The notes under the pieces: model-generated | Told to the model about the DNA's origin: nothing | Database searches by the model: none | What the model saw: the letters and a program-made list of their open reading frames with translations, nothing else | Made by a program: the position numbers and the translations under genes | Assembly: GCA_046349975.1 (NCBI GenBank) | Contig: JAXMBH010000007.1 | Span: 124,001 to 188,000, forward strand | Length of the DNA stretch: 64,000 nucleotides | Reading direction: 5' to 3' | Origin: JABDGM01 sp046349975 | GTDB lineage: Bacteria; Planctomycetota; Planctomycetia; Pirellulales; Lacipirellulaceae | In this document: one piece after another, positions 48,586 to 56,930 of the stretch | How the letters are laid out: every line of letters begins with the position of its first letter | Numbering within the stretch: position 1 is the stretch's first letter

Positions 48586-49133
48586 GACAGATTCAGCCAC
48601 CTTCAGCCGTGATGCTCGTCGTGGCCATCGTCAGCCGTCACAGCGAGGCGTTGCAGTGGGCGCGCGAAGCGGCGGCAGGTGAGTATGGTCCGATCGCGCT
48701 GGTGAGCGATGCGTTCGACTTCACTGAGACGGAGTACTACACGGCGACGATGGGCACGCAGCTCAAGAAGCAGTTTGTGGCGTTCGAGCGGGCGATCGAT
48801 CCGGCGGCTCTTGCGGGCATCAAGCGGCAGACGAATGCGTGGGAGGCCGAGTATGCGGCGTCGAGGCGGCATGACGAAGTGCGGCCGCTGAATCTTGATC
48901 CGGGCTACATCACGCCGGCCAAGTTGGTGCTCGCCTCGACGAAGGATCACGCGCACCGCATTTATCTTGCGGAGGGCATCTACGCCGAAGTGACGCTGGC
49001 GTATCGGGGGAGGCGGTGGCGGCCGCTGGATTGGACGTATCCGGACTATCGCCGCGATGACTATCAAGAATTTTTTACGGCCTGCCGTGAGCGGGCGTTG
49101 AATTGCGGCAAGTGGGGTCGCGGGCTAAAATAG
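48582..49133 (+). CDS. DUF4416 family protein
   Basis: The 183-residue product, from GTG 48582 with GGAG five bases upstream, matches DUF4416 throughout: QIQPPSAVMLVVAIVSRHSE at the start, SDAFDFTETEYYTATMGTQL, KQFVAFERAIDPAALAGIKR, then LNLDPGYITPAKLVLASTKD and RIYLAEGIYAEVTLAYRGRR. The 'GYIT..KLVLASTKD...RIYL..GIYAEVTL' core is diagnostic. The function of the family is unknown. A later ATG at 48612 would cut off conserved N-terminal residues, and in-frame codons upstream of 48582 run into the REP element, so this start is preferred. The SD lies inside a REP unit, which links its expression to that repeat. Confidence 0.85.
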   Translation: MGQIQPPSAVMLVVAIVSRHSEALQWAREAAAGEYGPIALVSDAFDFTETEYYTATMGTQLKKQFVAFERAIDPAALAGIKRQTNAWEAEYAASRRHDEVRPLNLDPGYITPAKLVLASTKDHAHRIYLAEGIYAEVTLAYRGRRWRPLDWTYPDYRRDDYQEFFTACRERALNCGKWGRGLK

Positions 49134-49187
49134 GCCTGAACCGTCGCACATCGCGTGTCGTACAGCGTATCAGGCGGGTTTCTAGCC

Positions 49188-50348
49188 ATGCGAATCATCA
49201 GCATTATTTTGGCAGCTGCGCTAGCGGGCGTTCTGGTCGGCGGCGCCGTGGGTTACGTCCAGGTGCGTAGCGACTTAGATGCGATCACGCAGTATCCGGG
49301 CGAAACGGAAGTTATGCCGGCGGCGAAGGGCGAGGCGGTGCCGGTTGTGAGCGTGCCGGAGCCGCACTTCGATTTCGGTACGATGCAGCGTGGGACATCG
49401 AAGAGTCATGAATTCGAGATCAAGAACGTGGGCCAGGCGCCGCTCACGCTGCGAGCCGGCACGACATCGTGCAAGTGTACGCTTTCGGAAGTGAGCGAGG
49501 CGGCGATTCCGCCGGGTGGCACGACGAAGGTGAAAGTGCAGTGGACGGCGAAGATCGACAGCGGTCCGTTCCGCCAAACTGCCAATGTGCTCACGAACGA
49601 TCCGCTGCATTCGACGATCGAGTTCGAGGTTGAAGGCAAGGTGATGAGTGCCAGCGGTGTGGAGCCGCCGGATTTCTTGTTCGAAAAATTGCCGGTGGGC
49701 GAGGAGCGATCGAGCCAGGTTTATGTGATGGCGATGTTGCAGGATGATCTCAAGGTATCCGATCCGCAGCTATCGGACCCGCAGCTCCGCGATCGCTTCA
49801 CGGTGAAGATCGATCCGGTGGATCCCAGCGAGTTGCCGAACAAGACCGCGAAGCGCGGCGTGCGGATCACGGTGACGGTTAAGCCGGGAATGCCGGTCGG
49901 CCGGTTTCACCAGTGGCTCTCGTTGACGACGAATTTGCCCGAGGCCGAGCATTTGGAGATTCCAGTATCTGGCCAGGTCGTTGGCGACATTAGCGTGCAT
50001 GGCACTGGTTGGATCGAGGAACGCGGCGCGCTGCGGATCGGGGCCGTGAAGAGCAGCGAAGGCGCGCACCAGAAAGTCAGCATCATGGTGCGCGGCCCCG
50101 AGGCGCCGAGCACGACATTCAAGCTGCAGTCGGTGACGCCGGACGTACTGCAAGTGAAGGTCGGCGAGCCGAAGAAGCTTTCGGAAACGCTCGTGCAGGT
50201 GCCGCTCGAGGTCGATATTCCCGCCGGCGCGCGGCCGATGGTTCATCTCGACACGGCGCAGGGCGAGCCGGGGCACATCGTGCTGTCGACCACGCACCCC
50301 AAGATCAAAGAGTTGGGAATTAATGTGGAGTTTGCCGTCGAACGGTAA
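49188..50348 (+). CDS. DUF1573 domain protein, membrane-anchored
   Basis: From ATG 49188 the product has 386 residues with an N-terminal membrane anchor (IISIILAAALAGVLVGGAVG, residues 3-22). DUF1573 follows at about 60-160: EPHFDFGTMQRGTSKSHEFE, IKNVGQAPLTLRAGTTSCKC (the 'G..pL.l....sCgCt' signature with its Cys pair), and ASEAAIPPGGTTKVKVQW-like immunoglobulin-fold pattern. A second related domain seems to cover about 180-380. Proteins of this type are Ig-like (ASPM/SPD-2/Hydin-like) and periplasmic in planctomycetes. It is followed by a multihaem phosphatase gene on the same strand, a pairing that suggests a joint role at the envelope, but no function is known. Confidence 0.87.
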   Translation: MRIISIILAAALAGVLVGGAVGYVQVRSDLDAITQYPGETEVMPAAKGEAVPVVSVPEPHFDFGTMQRGTSKSHEFEIKNVGQAPLTLRAGTTSCKCTLSEVSEAAIPPGGTTKVKVQWTAKIDSGPFRQTANVLTNDPLHSTIEFEVEGKVMSASGVEPPDFLFEKLPVGEERSSQVYVMAMLQDDLKVSDPQLSDPQLRDRFTVKIDPVDPSELPNKTAKRGVRITVTVKPGMPVGRFHQWLSLTTNLPEAEHLEIPVSGQVVGDISVHGTGWIEERGALRIGAVKSSEGAHQKVSIMVRGPEAPSTTFKLQSVTPDVLQVKVGEPKKLSETLVQVPLEVDIPAGARPMVHLDTAQGEPGHIVLSTTHPKIKELGINVEFAVER

Positions 50349-50489
50349 TTGACGACTTTCGCTGGTGAACAGGGCCGATCGAGGGGGATTGATTCGGCCG
50401 GCGTGCTCTGGTCGAACTAAGTTTCAGATTCATGCCTTGGAGCACGATCGTTTAGTCGCTGAACTCACAGCCAGACAGGAGCAGTAGGG

Positions 50490-52076
50490 ATGCCCGCTCG
50501 CCGGACTCAATTGCATTGGATGAAGGTCGCCAGTTTTGTGATGCTGGGGGCGGGGCTGACGGCCGGGGTCATTTTTGCGGCGACTTCGGCAGCGCCCGAA
50601 GGCGCCGCGCCGGCGCCGCGCCAGAAGGTCGACCCGATCAAGGCGAATGGCGCGATCTTTGAAGGGTGGCCCAAGCCGGATTTGGCGATCGTGTTCACGG
50701 GCGAGCTGGATGGCTATTTGGAGCCGTGCGGTTGTGCCGGGCTAGAGAATCAGAAGGGCGGGCTCAAGCGGCGGGCGACGTTTATCAAGCAGCTGCGCGA
50801 CCAGGGATGGCCGGTGATTGCGGTGGATGCCGGCGGCCAGGAGAAGCGGACCGGCGAGCAGGCGACGTTGAAAACCGAGTTCGCGTATCAGGCGCTCATG
50901 AAGATGGGCTACGATGTCGTCGGGTTCGGCGAAAATGATTTGAAGCTCGACCTGCTGCAAATGGTGCTTAATTTCGAGGACGAGAAGAAGAACCCGCTGG
51001 TGTCGGCGAATGTGGGAATCGTCGACTTCGACAGCGGGTACACCAAGCCGTACAAGATTATCGAGCGGGGCGGGATGAAGATCGGCATCACGACGGTGCT
51101 CGGTAAGAAGCAGCTTGCACAATTCAAGAATTCGCCCGATTACAAGGTGCTCGATCCCGAGCTGGCGATTCCGCGGTTTGCTGCCGACTTGCTGAACGCG
51201 AAGTGCGATCACTTAATTTTGCTCGTGAATGCCGATCCCGACGAAGCGAAGGCGCTGGCCGCGAAATATCGTTCGCTTAATTTCGACTGGGTGATGATTA
51301 CGCACGGCGCCGAAGAGCCGCCCAATGTGCTGGCGACGGTCACGTATCCGCAGAATAAATTGACGACGAACCTCGTGGAGGTTGGTCACAAGGGCATGTA
51401 TGCGGTGGTGATCGGCTTCTATAAGAACGGCAGCCCGGCGGTCCGTTACCAGCGTGTGCCGCTGGATCATCGTTTTGCCGATTCGCAGGAAATTTACAAC
51501 ATGCAGGTCGAGTATCAGCGGAAGCTGCAGCAACTCGGCTGGAGCGGTCTGAATTTGAAGACATTGCCGCACCCGAACGGGGGCAAGTTTGCCGGCAGCA
51601 AGGTGTGCGCGGACTGCCACACGAACGCGGCGGAAGTGTACGAACACACGCCGCACTCGCACGCGATGGAGACGCTGCAGAAACGCACGAATCCGCCGCG
51701 CGAGTTCGACCCGGAATGTGTGAGCTGCCACGTGGTCGGGTGGGAATCGCAGAAGCATTTTCCGTTCGAGAGCGGGTTTGTGAGCATGCAAAAGACGCCG
51801 CAACTCGCGGATGTTGGTTGCGAGAATTGCCATGGTCCGGCGGCCGGGCACGTGGCGGCCGAGCAAGGTGAAACGCAGGTCAGCGATGCGGAGAAGGAAA
51901 AATTACGCGAGCAGTTGCGGATGAAAATCGTGCCGAATGAAGGCAATCAGCCAGGGCAGGTGTTCGACAAAGGCAAAGTCGTGCAGACCTGCGTGCAATG
52001 CCACGACACCGATAATAGCCCGAGCTTCGACTTCCAGAAGTATTGGCCAAAGGTGAAGCACGAAGGCAAGGATTAG
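50490..52076 (+). CDS. exported metallophosphatase fused to a tetrahaem cytochrome c
   Basis: The 528-residue product begins with a signal or anchor (VASFVMLGAGLTAGVIFAAT). Residues 60-340 form a UshA-like metallophosphatase part: DLAIVFTGELDGYLEPCGCA, QGWPVIAVDAGGQEKRTG and GYDVVGFGENDLKLDLLQMV; the Cys pair in EPCGCAGLENQKGGLKRR is characteristic of the subfamily. The C-terminal 160 residues hold four haem-binding motifs: CADCH (about 373), CVSCH (410), CENCH (444) and CVQCH (501), as in cytochrome c554-type proteins. The fusion suggests coupling of electron transfer to an envelope enzyme. A strong SD (AGGAGCAGTAGGG) precedes the ATG. The DUF1573 gene lies just upstream on the same strand. 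Confidence 0.9.
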   Translation: MPARRTQLHWMKVASFVMLGAGLTAGVIFAATSAAPEGAAPAPRQKVDPIKANGAIFEGWPKPDLAIVFTGELDGYLEPCGCAGLENQKGGLKRRATFIKQLRDQGWPVIAVDAGGQEKRTGEQATLKTEFAYQALMKMGYDVVGFGENDLKLDLLQMVLNFEDEKKNPLVSANVGIVDFDSGYTKPYKIIERGGMKIGITTVLGKKQLAQFKNSPDYKVLDPELAIPRFAADLLNAKCDHLILLVNADPDEAKALAAKYRSLNFDWVMITHGAEEPPNVLATVTYPQNKLTTNLVEVGHKGMYAVVIGFYKNGSPAVRYQRVPLDHRFADSQEIYNMQVEYQRKLQQLGWSGLNLKTLPHPNGGKFAGSKVCADCHTNAAEVYEHTPHSHAMETLQKRTNPPREFDPECVSCHVVGWESQKHFPFESGFVSMQKTPQLADVGCENCHGPAAGHVAAEQGETQVSDAEKEKLREQLRMKIVPNEGNQPGQVFDKGKVVQTCVQCHDTDNSPSFDFQKYWPKVKHEGKD

Positions 52077-52111
52077 CGCCGGCCGCGCTGCATGTTGCGC
52101 GTAACATGGCA

Positions 52112-52218
52112 GGTGTATGGTGGGCATTGCCCACGAGATTCGGCTGGCAGTTGCGCGGTAGAAGTGCCCAGAGCGGGCGTCAGGTGGTCATCAAATTCCG
52201 GTGGGCGGCGCCCACCCT
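52112..52218. repeat. REP-like pair (GGTGGGC family)
   Basis: ATGGTGGGCATTGCCCACGA (about 52117-52136) and GGTGGGCGGCGCCCACCC (52200-52217) are two related palindromes in the gap between the multihaem phosphatase and the next gene. The second directly precedes the likely start codon at 52225. This GTGGGC/GCCCAC unit followed by CCTACG occurs, from memory, as a frequent intergenic repeat in planctomycetes. Confidence 0.65.
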
Positions 52219-52224
52219 ACGAAG

Positions 52225-53130
52225 ATGTTACACACTCGGTTGCGGTTGGTGTCGGGCGCATTAGTCGTGGTCGCCGTGGCGATGTCGGCGTTGTCGGCGG
52301 TTGCCGCCGGAGACGGCGAGCTGCGCGTGATGTCATTCAATGTTCGCTTCGCGCGAGCAGGGCACAGCGAAGCGGATACGAAGAACAATTGGAACGATGC
52401 CGAGCATCCGCGGCGCGAGCGGGCAATTCGCGCGATTCACGAAGCGAACCCGGATTTGCTCGGCGTGCAGGAGGCTCGGCAGGAACAAATTAAGGATTTG
52501 CAAGAGGCGCTGCCGGAGTACATGTTTACTGGCGTCGGTCGCGACGACGGGCAGCAAGGCGGTGAGTTCTGCGGTATTTTCTACCGCAAGAGTCGATTCG
52601 CTGAGAAGGAGGCCGGTACATTTTGGCTGAGCGAGACGCCCGATAAACCGGGGACGACATTCTCACCGAACAAGCTGCCGCGGATTGCTTCGTGGGTGAA
52701 GCTCGGCGACAAGCAGACGGGTCGTGAATTTGTGTATCTCAACATGCATTGGGATCATGAGGATGTGCCAGCGCGGGAGAAAGCGGCGAGCCTCGTGCGA
52801 GAACGGCTGGCGACGATCGCGAAGGACTTGCCGGCCATCGTGACCGGTGACCTCAATAGCTTCGAGGACACGAAGGCGTTTGCTACGCTGGTTGGCGCCG
52901 ATGGGCCCGGCCGGCCGCTGGCAGATAGTTATCGCGAGTTGCACCCCGAGCGCGTGAAAGAGGAAGCGAGCTTCAACAATTGGCGCGGCACGCAGAAGGG
53001 CTCGCGGATCGATTTCATTCTGCATACGGCCGAGTTCGCAGCGACGGCCGCGGACATCGTCCGCACGAATTATGAGGGGCTGTGGCCTTCGGATCATTAT
53101 CCGATGACGGCGACTCTCCAGCTGAAGTAG
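52225..53130 (+). CDS. secreted endonuclease/exonuclease/phosphatase-fold protein
   Basis: From ATG 52225 the product has 301 residues with a signal peptide (VSGALVVVAVAMSALSAVAA). The catalytic residues of the EEP superfamily are present: LRVMSFNVRFA (Asn), ANPDLLGVQEARQEQIKDLQ (Glu, metal), LNMHWDHEDVPAREKAASL (His/Asp), VTGDLNSFEDTKAF (Asp-Asn) and WPSDHYPMTATL (Asp-His) near the end. Such enzymes cleave phosphodiesters in nucleic acids or phosphoinositols; the exported form points to an extracellular substrate. An upstream in-frame start at 52201 lies inside a REP unit and is less likely. A hairpin follows the stop, before a convergent gene. Confidence 0.87.
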   Translation: MLHTRLRLVSGALVVVAVAMSALSAVAAGDGELRVMSFNVRFARAGHSEADTKNNWNDAEHPRRERAIRAIHEANPDLLGVQEARQEQIKDLQEALPEYMFTGVGRDDGQQGGEFCGIFYRKSRFAEKEAGTFWLSETPDKPGTTFSPNKLPRIASWVKLGDKQTGREFVYLNMHWDHEDVPAREKAASLVRERLATIAKDLPAIVTGDLNSFEDTKAFATLVGADGPGRPLADSYRELHPERVKEEASFNNWRGTQKGSRIDFILHTAEFAATAADIVRTNYEGLWPSDHYPMTATLQLK

Positions 53131-53145
53131 GTTGGCGGCGCGCAG

Positions 53146-53163
53146 CCGACGGATCGCCGTCGG
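53146..53163. terminator. hairpin between convergent genes
   Basis: CCGACGG (53146-53152), ATCG, CCGTCGG (53157-53163) is a perfect 7-bp GC-rich stem with a 4-base loop. It lies in a 36-base gap between two convergent genes and would act for both directions. No U-tract is seen on the minus-strand side; on the plus side TCGTTACC follows. Confidence 0.55.
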
Positions 53164-53166
53164 TCG

Positions 53167-54150
53167 TTACCATCGCAAGTGCACCTGGGGCCGGATCAGG
53201 CGGTCGTAGATTTCTCGCACCTTTGCCATTGCTGCGTCGGAAATTGGCGGAAGGTCGGCGGCGGCGCAGTTATCATCGGCTTGCTGCGGACGCTTTGCCC
53301 CGGGAATCGCGCAGGTGACGCCTTCGTTCATGAGGATCCAGCGGAGGGCGAATTGCGTGAGCGACCAGCCGGCGGGGCAGAGAGCTTTCAATTCTTCGAC
53401 CGCTTGCAGCGCGGTCTCATAGTCGACGCCGGAGAACGTTTCGCCGACGTCGAACGCTTCGCCGTGCCGATTGAACTGGCGATGGTCGCTGGCTTCGAAC
53501 TTGGTGTCGCGGTTCATCTTGCCCGTGAGCATTCCCGAGGCGAGCGGCACGCGGGCGAGCACGCCGATTTGCCGGCGATGGGCTTCGTTCAGAAACAGCT
53601 CGGCCGGGCGATGGCGGAACATGTTGAAAATGATCTGCACACTCTGGACGTTCGGGAAATCGATTGCCTTGATCGCTTGTTCCGATGTTTCGACGCTGAC
53701 GCCGTAGTGGCGCAGCTTGCCAGCTGCGACAAGGTCATCCAGAATGCCGAAGACTTCGGGTTTGTAATACACATCGGTAGGCGGGCAATGGAGTTGCAGC
53801 AAGTCGATCGCTTCGGTGCGCAGGTTCTTGAGGCTGCGCTCGATGAAAGCCGTGATGTTCTCGCGGCTGTAGCCTGCCACGGTTTGCGTGGGCAGCCGCC
53901 GGCCGGCTTTGGTGGCGACATAGATCGGCTCGCGGCGGCGCTGGCGGACGTCGGCCACGAGCTTTTCGCTGCGGCCGTCGCCATACACATCGGCCGTGTC
54001 GATAAAGTTCACTCCGAGATCAATCGCCCGTTCGAGGGCCGCGAGCGATTCTTTGTCGTCGACGGCGCCCCAGGCGCCGCCGATGGCCCAGGCGCCGAAG
54101 CTGACTGTTGAAACATTCCAACCAGTGCGACCGAGTGGGCGGTATTGCAT
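53167..54150 (-). CDS. aldo/keto reductase
   Basis: NADPH-dependent oxidoreductase with the TIM-barrel of the AKR superfamily; 327 residues, normal length. Catalytic residues are visible in order: Asp and Tyr in FIDTADVYGDGRSEKLVADV (about 50-65), Lys in PIYVATKAGRRLPTQ (about 81) and His in IDLLQLHCPPTDVYY (about 120). FALRWILMNEGVTCAIPGAK and the cofactor loop near 270-290 fit too. The N-terminus MQYRPLGRTGWNVSTVSFGA is that of the YgdS/AKR branch with broad substrate range. It has a single gene position, convergent with the endonuclease/phosphatase-fold gene, and no visible operon partner. Substrate unknown. Confidence 0.93.
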   Translation of the reverse strand: MQYRPLGRTGWNVSTVSFGAWAIGGAWGAVDDKESLAALERAIDLGVNFIDTADVYGDGRSEKLVADVRQRRREPIYVATKAGRRLPTQTVAGYSRENITAFIERSLKNLRTEAIDLLQLHCPPTDVYYKPEVFGILDDLVAAGKLRHYGVSVETSEQAIKAIDFPNVQSVQIIFNMFRHRPAELFLNEAHRRQIGVLARVPLASGMLTGKMNRDTKFEASDHRQFNRHGEAFDVGETFSGVDYETALQAVEELKALCPAGWSLTQFALRWILMNEGVTCAIPGAKRPQQADDNCAAADLPPISDAAMAKVREIYDRLIRPQVHLRW

Positions 54151-54275
54151 GATCGACTTCCCAACGGATGATTTCGCCGACGCTGTTGATGTCGGGCTAA
54201 AAAATAAACGCAGACGGGCGCGGCAGTGTGCCGCGCCCGTCTATTGGAAGTCTTTCCGCGGTCGTGCTCAAGCCC

Positions 54276-54428
54276 CTAGATTCGCCCCATCAGCAGCAAA
54301 ATGAGGAGAATGATCACCACGAGGCCGAGGCCACCGCTAGGGTAGTAACCCCAGCCACGGCTATAGGGCCAGGCGGGCAGGGCACCGAGCAACAACAAGA
54401 TCAAAATGATCAACAGAATGGTTGGCAT
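54276..54428 (-). CDS. DUF3309 family micro-protein
   Basis: A 50-residue protein: PTILLIILILLLLGALPAWP as first membrane segment, SRGWGYYPSGG as linker, then LGLVVIILLILLLMGRI as second. The two-hydrophobic-segment layout with the aromatic 'YSRGWGYYPSGGLG' middle is that of DUF3309. The function is unknown; the family is found in many environmental bacteria. A clear SD is not seen. It lies between an aldo/keto reductase gene and a small lipoprotein gene, all on the minus strand, so it may be transcribed with the lipoprotein. At this length a chance open frame would not show this pattern, so I consider it real. Confidence 0.8.
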   Translation of the reverse strand: MPTILLIILILLLLGALPAWPYSRGWGYYPSGGLGLVVIILLILLLMGRI

Positions 54429-54520
54429 AGTTCACGCTACTTTCGTAAGAGTTTGTATTGACGGGATTCTGCTTCGTATTGGTCGTACTCGCGAGCAGGT
54501 GGCGAGTCAGCAGAGGTGGG

Positions 54521-54715
54521 TTACTTGCGATTGACATTCACGTCGACGTTTCCGTTGTCGATGTTGCGATCGACTTGGACATCGCCCGCGGGCGTTTGCA
54601 CGTCGACCACACGTTCTTTGCGCTCACATCCGACCGACGCAATCACAGCCAGGCAGCAGGCCAAACAGTAAAGGGCGCCCAATAAGCGCGCAACTCGAAC
54701 GCGGAGACGGGGCAT
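54521..54715 (-). CDS. small lipoprotein
   Basis: The 64-residue product begins with a basic end and a hydrophobic segment (LGALYCLACCLAVIASVGC) that closes with a lipobox (IASVGC, Cys30). The mature part is about 35 residues of charged sequence with a repeat-like, Asp/Val/Asn pattern: ERKERVVDVQTPAGDVQVDR and NIDNGNVDVNVNRK. GAGG at proper spacing precedes the ATG. The mature part resembles short planctomycete lipoproteins in which 'VDV..P.GdV.V.R' recurs, but no function is known. It is separated by 92 bases from the DUF3309 gene on the same strand. Confidence 0.75.
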   Translation of the reverse strand: MPRLRVRVARLLGALYCLACCLAVIASVGCERKERVVDVQTPAGDVQVDRNIDNGNVDVNVNRK

Positions 54716-54961
54716 GTTTTACCTCACGTGGGTGAATTGGTATGCGGCTCGGTGGTGGCCGCGTTCATGTCCGCAATCGGATGAGCTGCGGACGCCGGAC
54801 GCGCTGGCCCGGCAGGGGACGACAGAAAGGCAAACGCTGTGCCCTTTTGGCGGATCGACGGATTTAGCGAAAAACGTAATTACGCAGCCAAATTTAGCTG
54901 GGTAATTGAGCGAAAGGCGGAGAATCGCGTAGCGGCTGGATGCGCGCTGGTCGCTTGGCGA

Positions 54962-55720
54962 TCAGACTTGCCCCGACTCGATGGCCGCCATCGCTTCGTC
55001 GGGAATGTTGAAGTTAGCCGCCACTTTCTGGACGTCGTCATGGTCGTCGAGCGCGTCCATGAGCTTCAGCAGGGCGGCCCCGGCTGTTGCATCGAGGTCG
55101 ATCGTATCCTTGGGAACGCGCGTGATTTCGCGTGCTTCGGTTTTAATGTTTGCGGCATCGATCGCGTCGCACACGGTGCTGTAGACATCCGGATTGCAGA
55201 TGACTTCGAAGGCCGGTCCGTCGCGGACGACGTCATCCGCGCCGGCTTCGAGCGCGAGTTCCATGAGCGCGTCTTCGTCTGTCTGGTCGGCCGCAATCGT
55301 AATGACGCCTTTGCGGTCGAACATCCAAGAGACGCAGCCGGTCGCGCCGAGCTTGCCGCCCGAGAGCTCGAAGATCTTGCGTACTTCGCCGGCGGTGCGG
55401 TTGCGGTTGTCGGTGAGGATATCGCAGAGAATTGCGACACCGTTGGGCCCGTAACCTTCGTAGAGAATCTCTTCGAAGTTGACGCCTTCGAGCTCGCCGG
55501 TGCCTTTTTTGATGGCCCGGTCGATGGTGTCCTTCGGCATGTTGCCGGCTTTGGCGTCGATGATGGCATAGCGCAGGCGGAGGTTGGCGTTGGGGTCGCC
55601 GCCGCCGGCTTTGGCAGCGACCATGATCCCCTTGGCCAGCTTGCTCCAGAGCTTGCCGCGCTTGTTGTCGATCAGCGATTTTTTACGGGCGATGTTTGCC
55701 CAATGGGAATGTCCGGCCAT
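54962..55720 (-). CDS. YebC/PmpR family protein (TACO1-like)
   Basis: The 252-residue product is a standard member of the family: MAGHSHWANIARKKSLIDNK at the start, LWSKLAKGIMVAAKAGGGDP, then NLRLRYAIIDAKAGNMPKDT and ILYEGYGPNGVAILCDILTD with GGKLGATGCVSWMFDRKGVI. Known members act as transcription regulators, and recent work also links the family to relief of ribosome stalling at proline runs. It is preceded on its strand by a HhH-fold gene with a repeat-built gap (55721-55848) that carries a pyrimidine-rich arm directly before the ATG. No SD is visible. It may be co-transcribed with its upstream neighbour. Confidence 0.95.
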   Translation of the reverse strand: MAGHSHWANIARKKSLIDNKRGKLWSKLAKGIMVAAKAGGGDPNANLRLRYAIIDAKAGNMPKDTIDRAIKKGTGELEGVNFEEILYEGYGPNGVAILCDILTDNRNRTAGEVRKIFELSGGKLGATGCVSWMFDRKGVITIAADQTDEDALMELALEAGADDVVRDGPAFEVICNPDVYSTVCDAIDAANIKTEAREITRVPKDTIDLDATAGAALLKLMDALDDHDDVQKVAANFNIPDEAMAAIESGQV

Positions 55721-55723
55721 TGC

Positions 55724-55848
55724 GGGAGGGTGCGGGATGCAGGATGCGGGGGTGAGGGGATCGATTCAGCTGCGAATGAAGGTTGCGGCGGCGGTATTAG
55801 TCGGGGTGCTACAGGCCCTGTCCCCAGCATCCCGCCTCCGGCATCCTC
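55724..55848. repeat. junction element 8: 7-nt repeat arms between HhH gene and yebC
   Basis: On the coding (minus) strand the arm directly after the upstream stop reads GAGGATG, CCGGAGG, CGGGATG, CTGGGG. The arm directly before the yebC ATG has TCACCCC, CGCATCC, TGCATCC, CGCACCC, TCCCGCA. The arms match imperfectly over about 28 bases with a loop of about 65 bases between. Again the purine arm is on the stop side and the pyrimidine arm on the start side. Confidence 0.7.
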
Positions 55849-56805
55849 CTACCGTGGTTTCTTTTTCGTCAGTTTGTGGGTCGTCGGCCGCTTGGCGCCT
55901 TTCTTCGTTGGCTTTTTGCTCATCGGCTTAGCCGGCTTTTTGGCGGGCGCCGGTTGCTTGGCTGCCGGCTTCTTGGGCGATTCCTTTTTCGGTTCCGGCT
56001 TGGCTGGCGGCGCCTGCTTCGCGGCGGATTGCTTCTTTTTCGCTTCGGCGGCCGCGGCCTTCTTTTCAGCAGCGGTTGGCTCGGGCGGTTTTGGCGGAGC
56101 GGGCGGAGGCTCTGGCGATTTCACTTGCTTTTTCGGGAGCCGGTCTTTGCAGTTGGGGTCGATCTCGAGCATGAGCTTGCGCGCGGCCGGGCCATACGGG
56201 TTGCGGCCGACCTCGACACCGAGCTGATGCAACAGCGACCCCACTTCCGAGCCTTTGCTCTTTGGCACGGCTCGTTCGAGACCGGGCACCACGGCTTTCT
56301 CGAACTCGTCATCCGAGATGATGCCGACCGTGTGGAGCGTGATGAGCGCGCCCTTGTTGAGCGGAATCGAATGGCCGCCCAGGGCGTACTGCGTGACGTA
56401 CGCCACGGCGAAGGGCGTAGTGCCGTTGTACTTCTGCAGCAGCTTCACAGCCGCGCCGATGTTCTGCTTCTTGAGAGACTCGATATCGAACTCGTACACC
56501 GATTCGAACACGCTGTGCAGCGACTGTTTGAGCCGCGCGGCCGACTCGGCCGGATTCACCAGCGGTTTGAGCGCGTCGGTGAGCTCGCGAATCGTGCTCA
56601 CGCGCACTTCGTTCCAGCCGAAGTACTCCTGCTTCAGCGCGCCGAGCACTTGTTCAGCCACTTCGTGCGGCGAATCTTCGAGCAGGCAGGCGAAAACCAG
56701 GTGTTCAAATAGCGAGCGATCCTTCGGCGGGATGACCGGCTTATAGTGCTTCCTGAGCACTTTCAAGAGCCGGCCAATGAGTGCAGCGCGATTAGGTGTG
56801 GCCAT
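55849..56805 (-). CDS. HhH-GPD-like DNA-repair-fold protein with Lys/Pro/Ala-rich tail
   Basis: The 318-residue product has a compact helical N-terminal domain (about 1-205) that resembles the endonuclease III fold: LFEHLVFACLLEDSPHEVAE, ALKPLVNPAESAARLKQSLH, AAVKLLQKYNGTTPFAVAYV and SIPLNKGALITLHTVGII. The usual catalytic segment with 'GVGRKTA' and Lys, and the Fe-S cysteines, are absent, so it may bind DNA or RNA without glycosylase activity. A tail of about 105 residues is rich in Lys, Pro and Ala (PAKPEPKKESPKKPAAKQ, PAKKPAKPMSKKPTKKGAKR), similar to histone H1-like tails. It lies upstream of yebC and downstream of the rbfA end. Function open. Confidence 0.7.
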   Translation of the reverse strand: MATPNRAALIGRLLKVLRKHYKPVIPPKDRSLFEHLVFACLLEDSPHEVAEQVLGALKQEYFGWNEVRVSTIRELTDALKPLVNPAESAARLKQSLHSVFESVYEFDIESLKKQNIGAAVKLLQKYNGTTPFAVAYVTQYALGGHSIPLNKGALITLHTVGIISDDEFEKAVVPGLERAVPKSKGSEVGSLLHQLGVEVGRNPYGPAARKLMLEIDPNCKDRLPKKQVKSPEPPPAPPKPPEPTAAEKKAAAAEAKKKQSAAKQAPPAKPEPKKESPKKPAAKQPAPAKKPAKPMSKKPTKKGAKRPTTHKLTKKKPR

Positions 56806-56930
56806 TGATTCCTGAACAATTTGGTGGGTCGATTTGCGGTGGGATGCGGCTCGTAGAACCGCGGAATGGGGCGAAGGACTTTATTTCAATAATAGGTTGA
56901 GGCTGGTGATTTCCCGGCGGGCCTGGGCGC

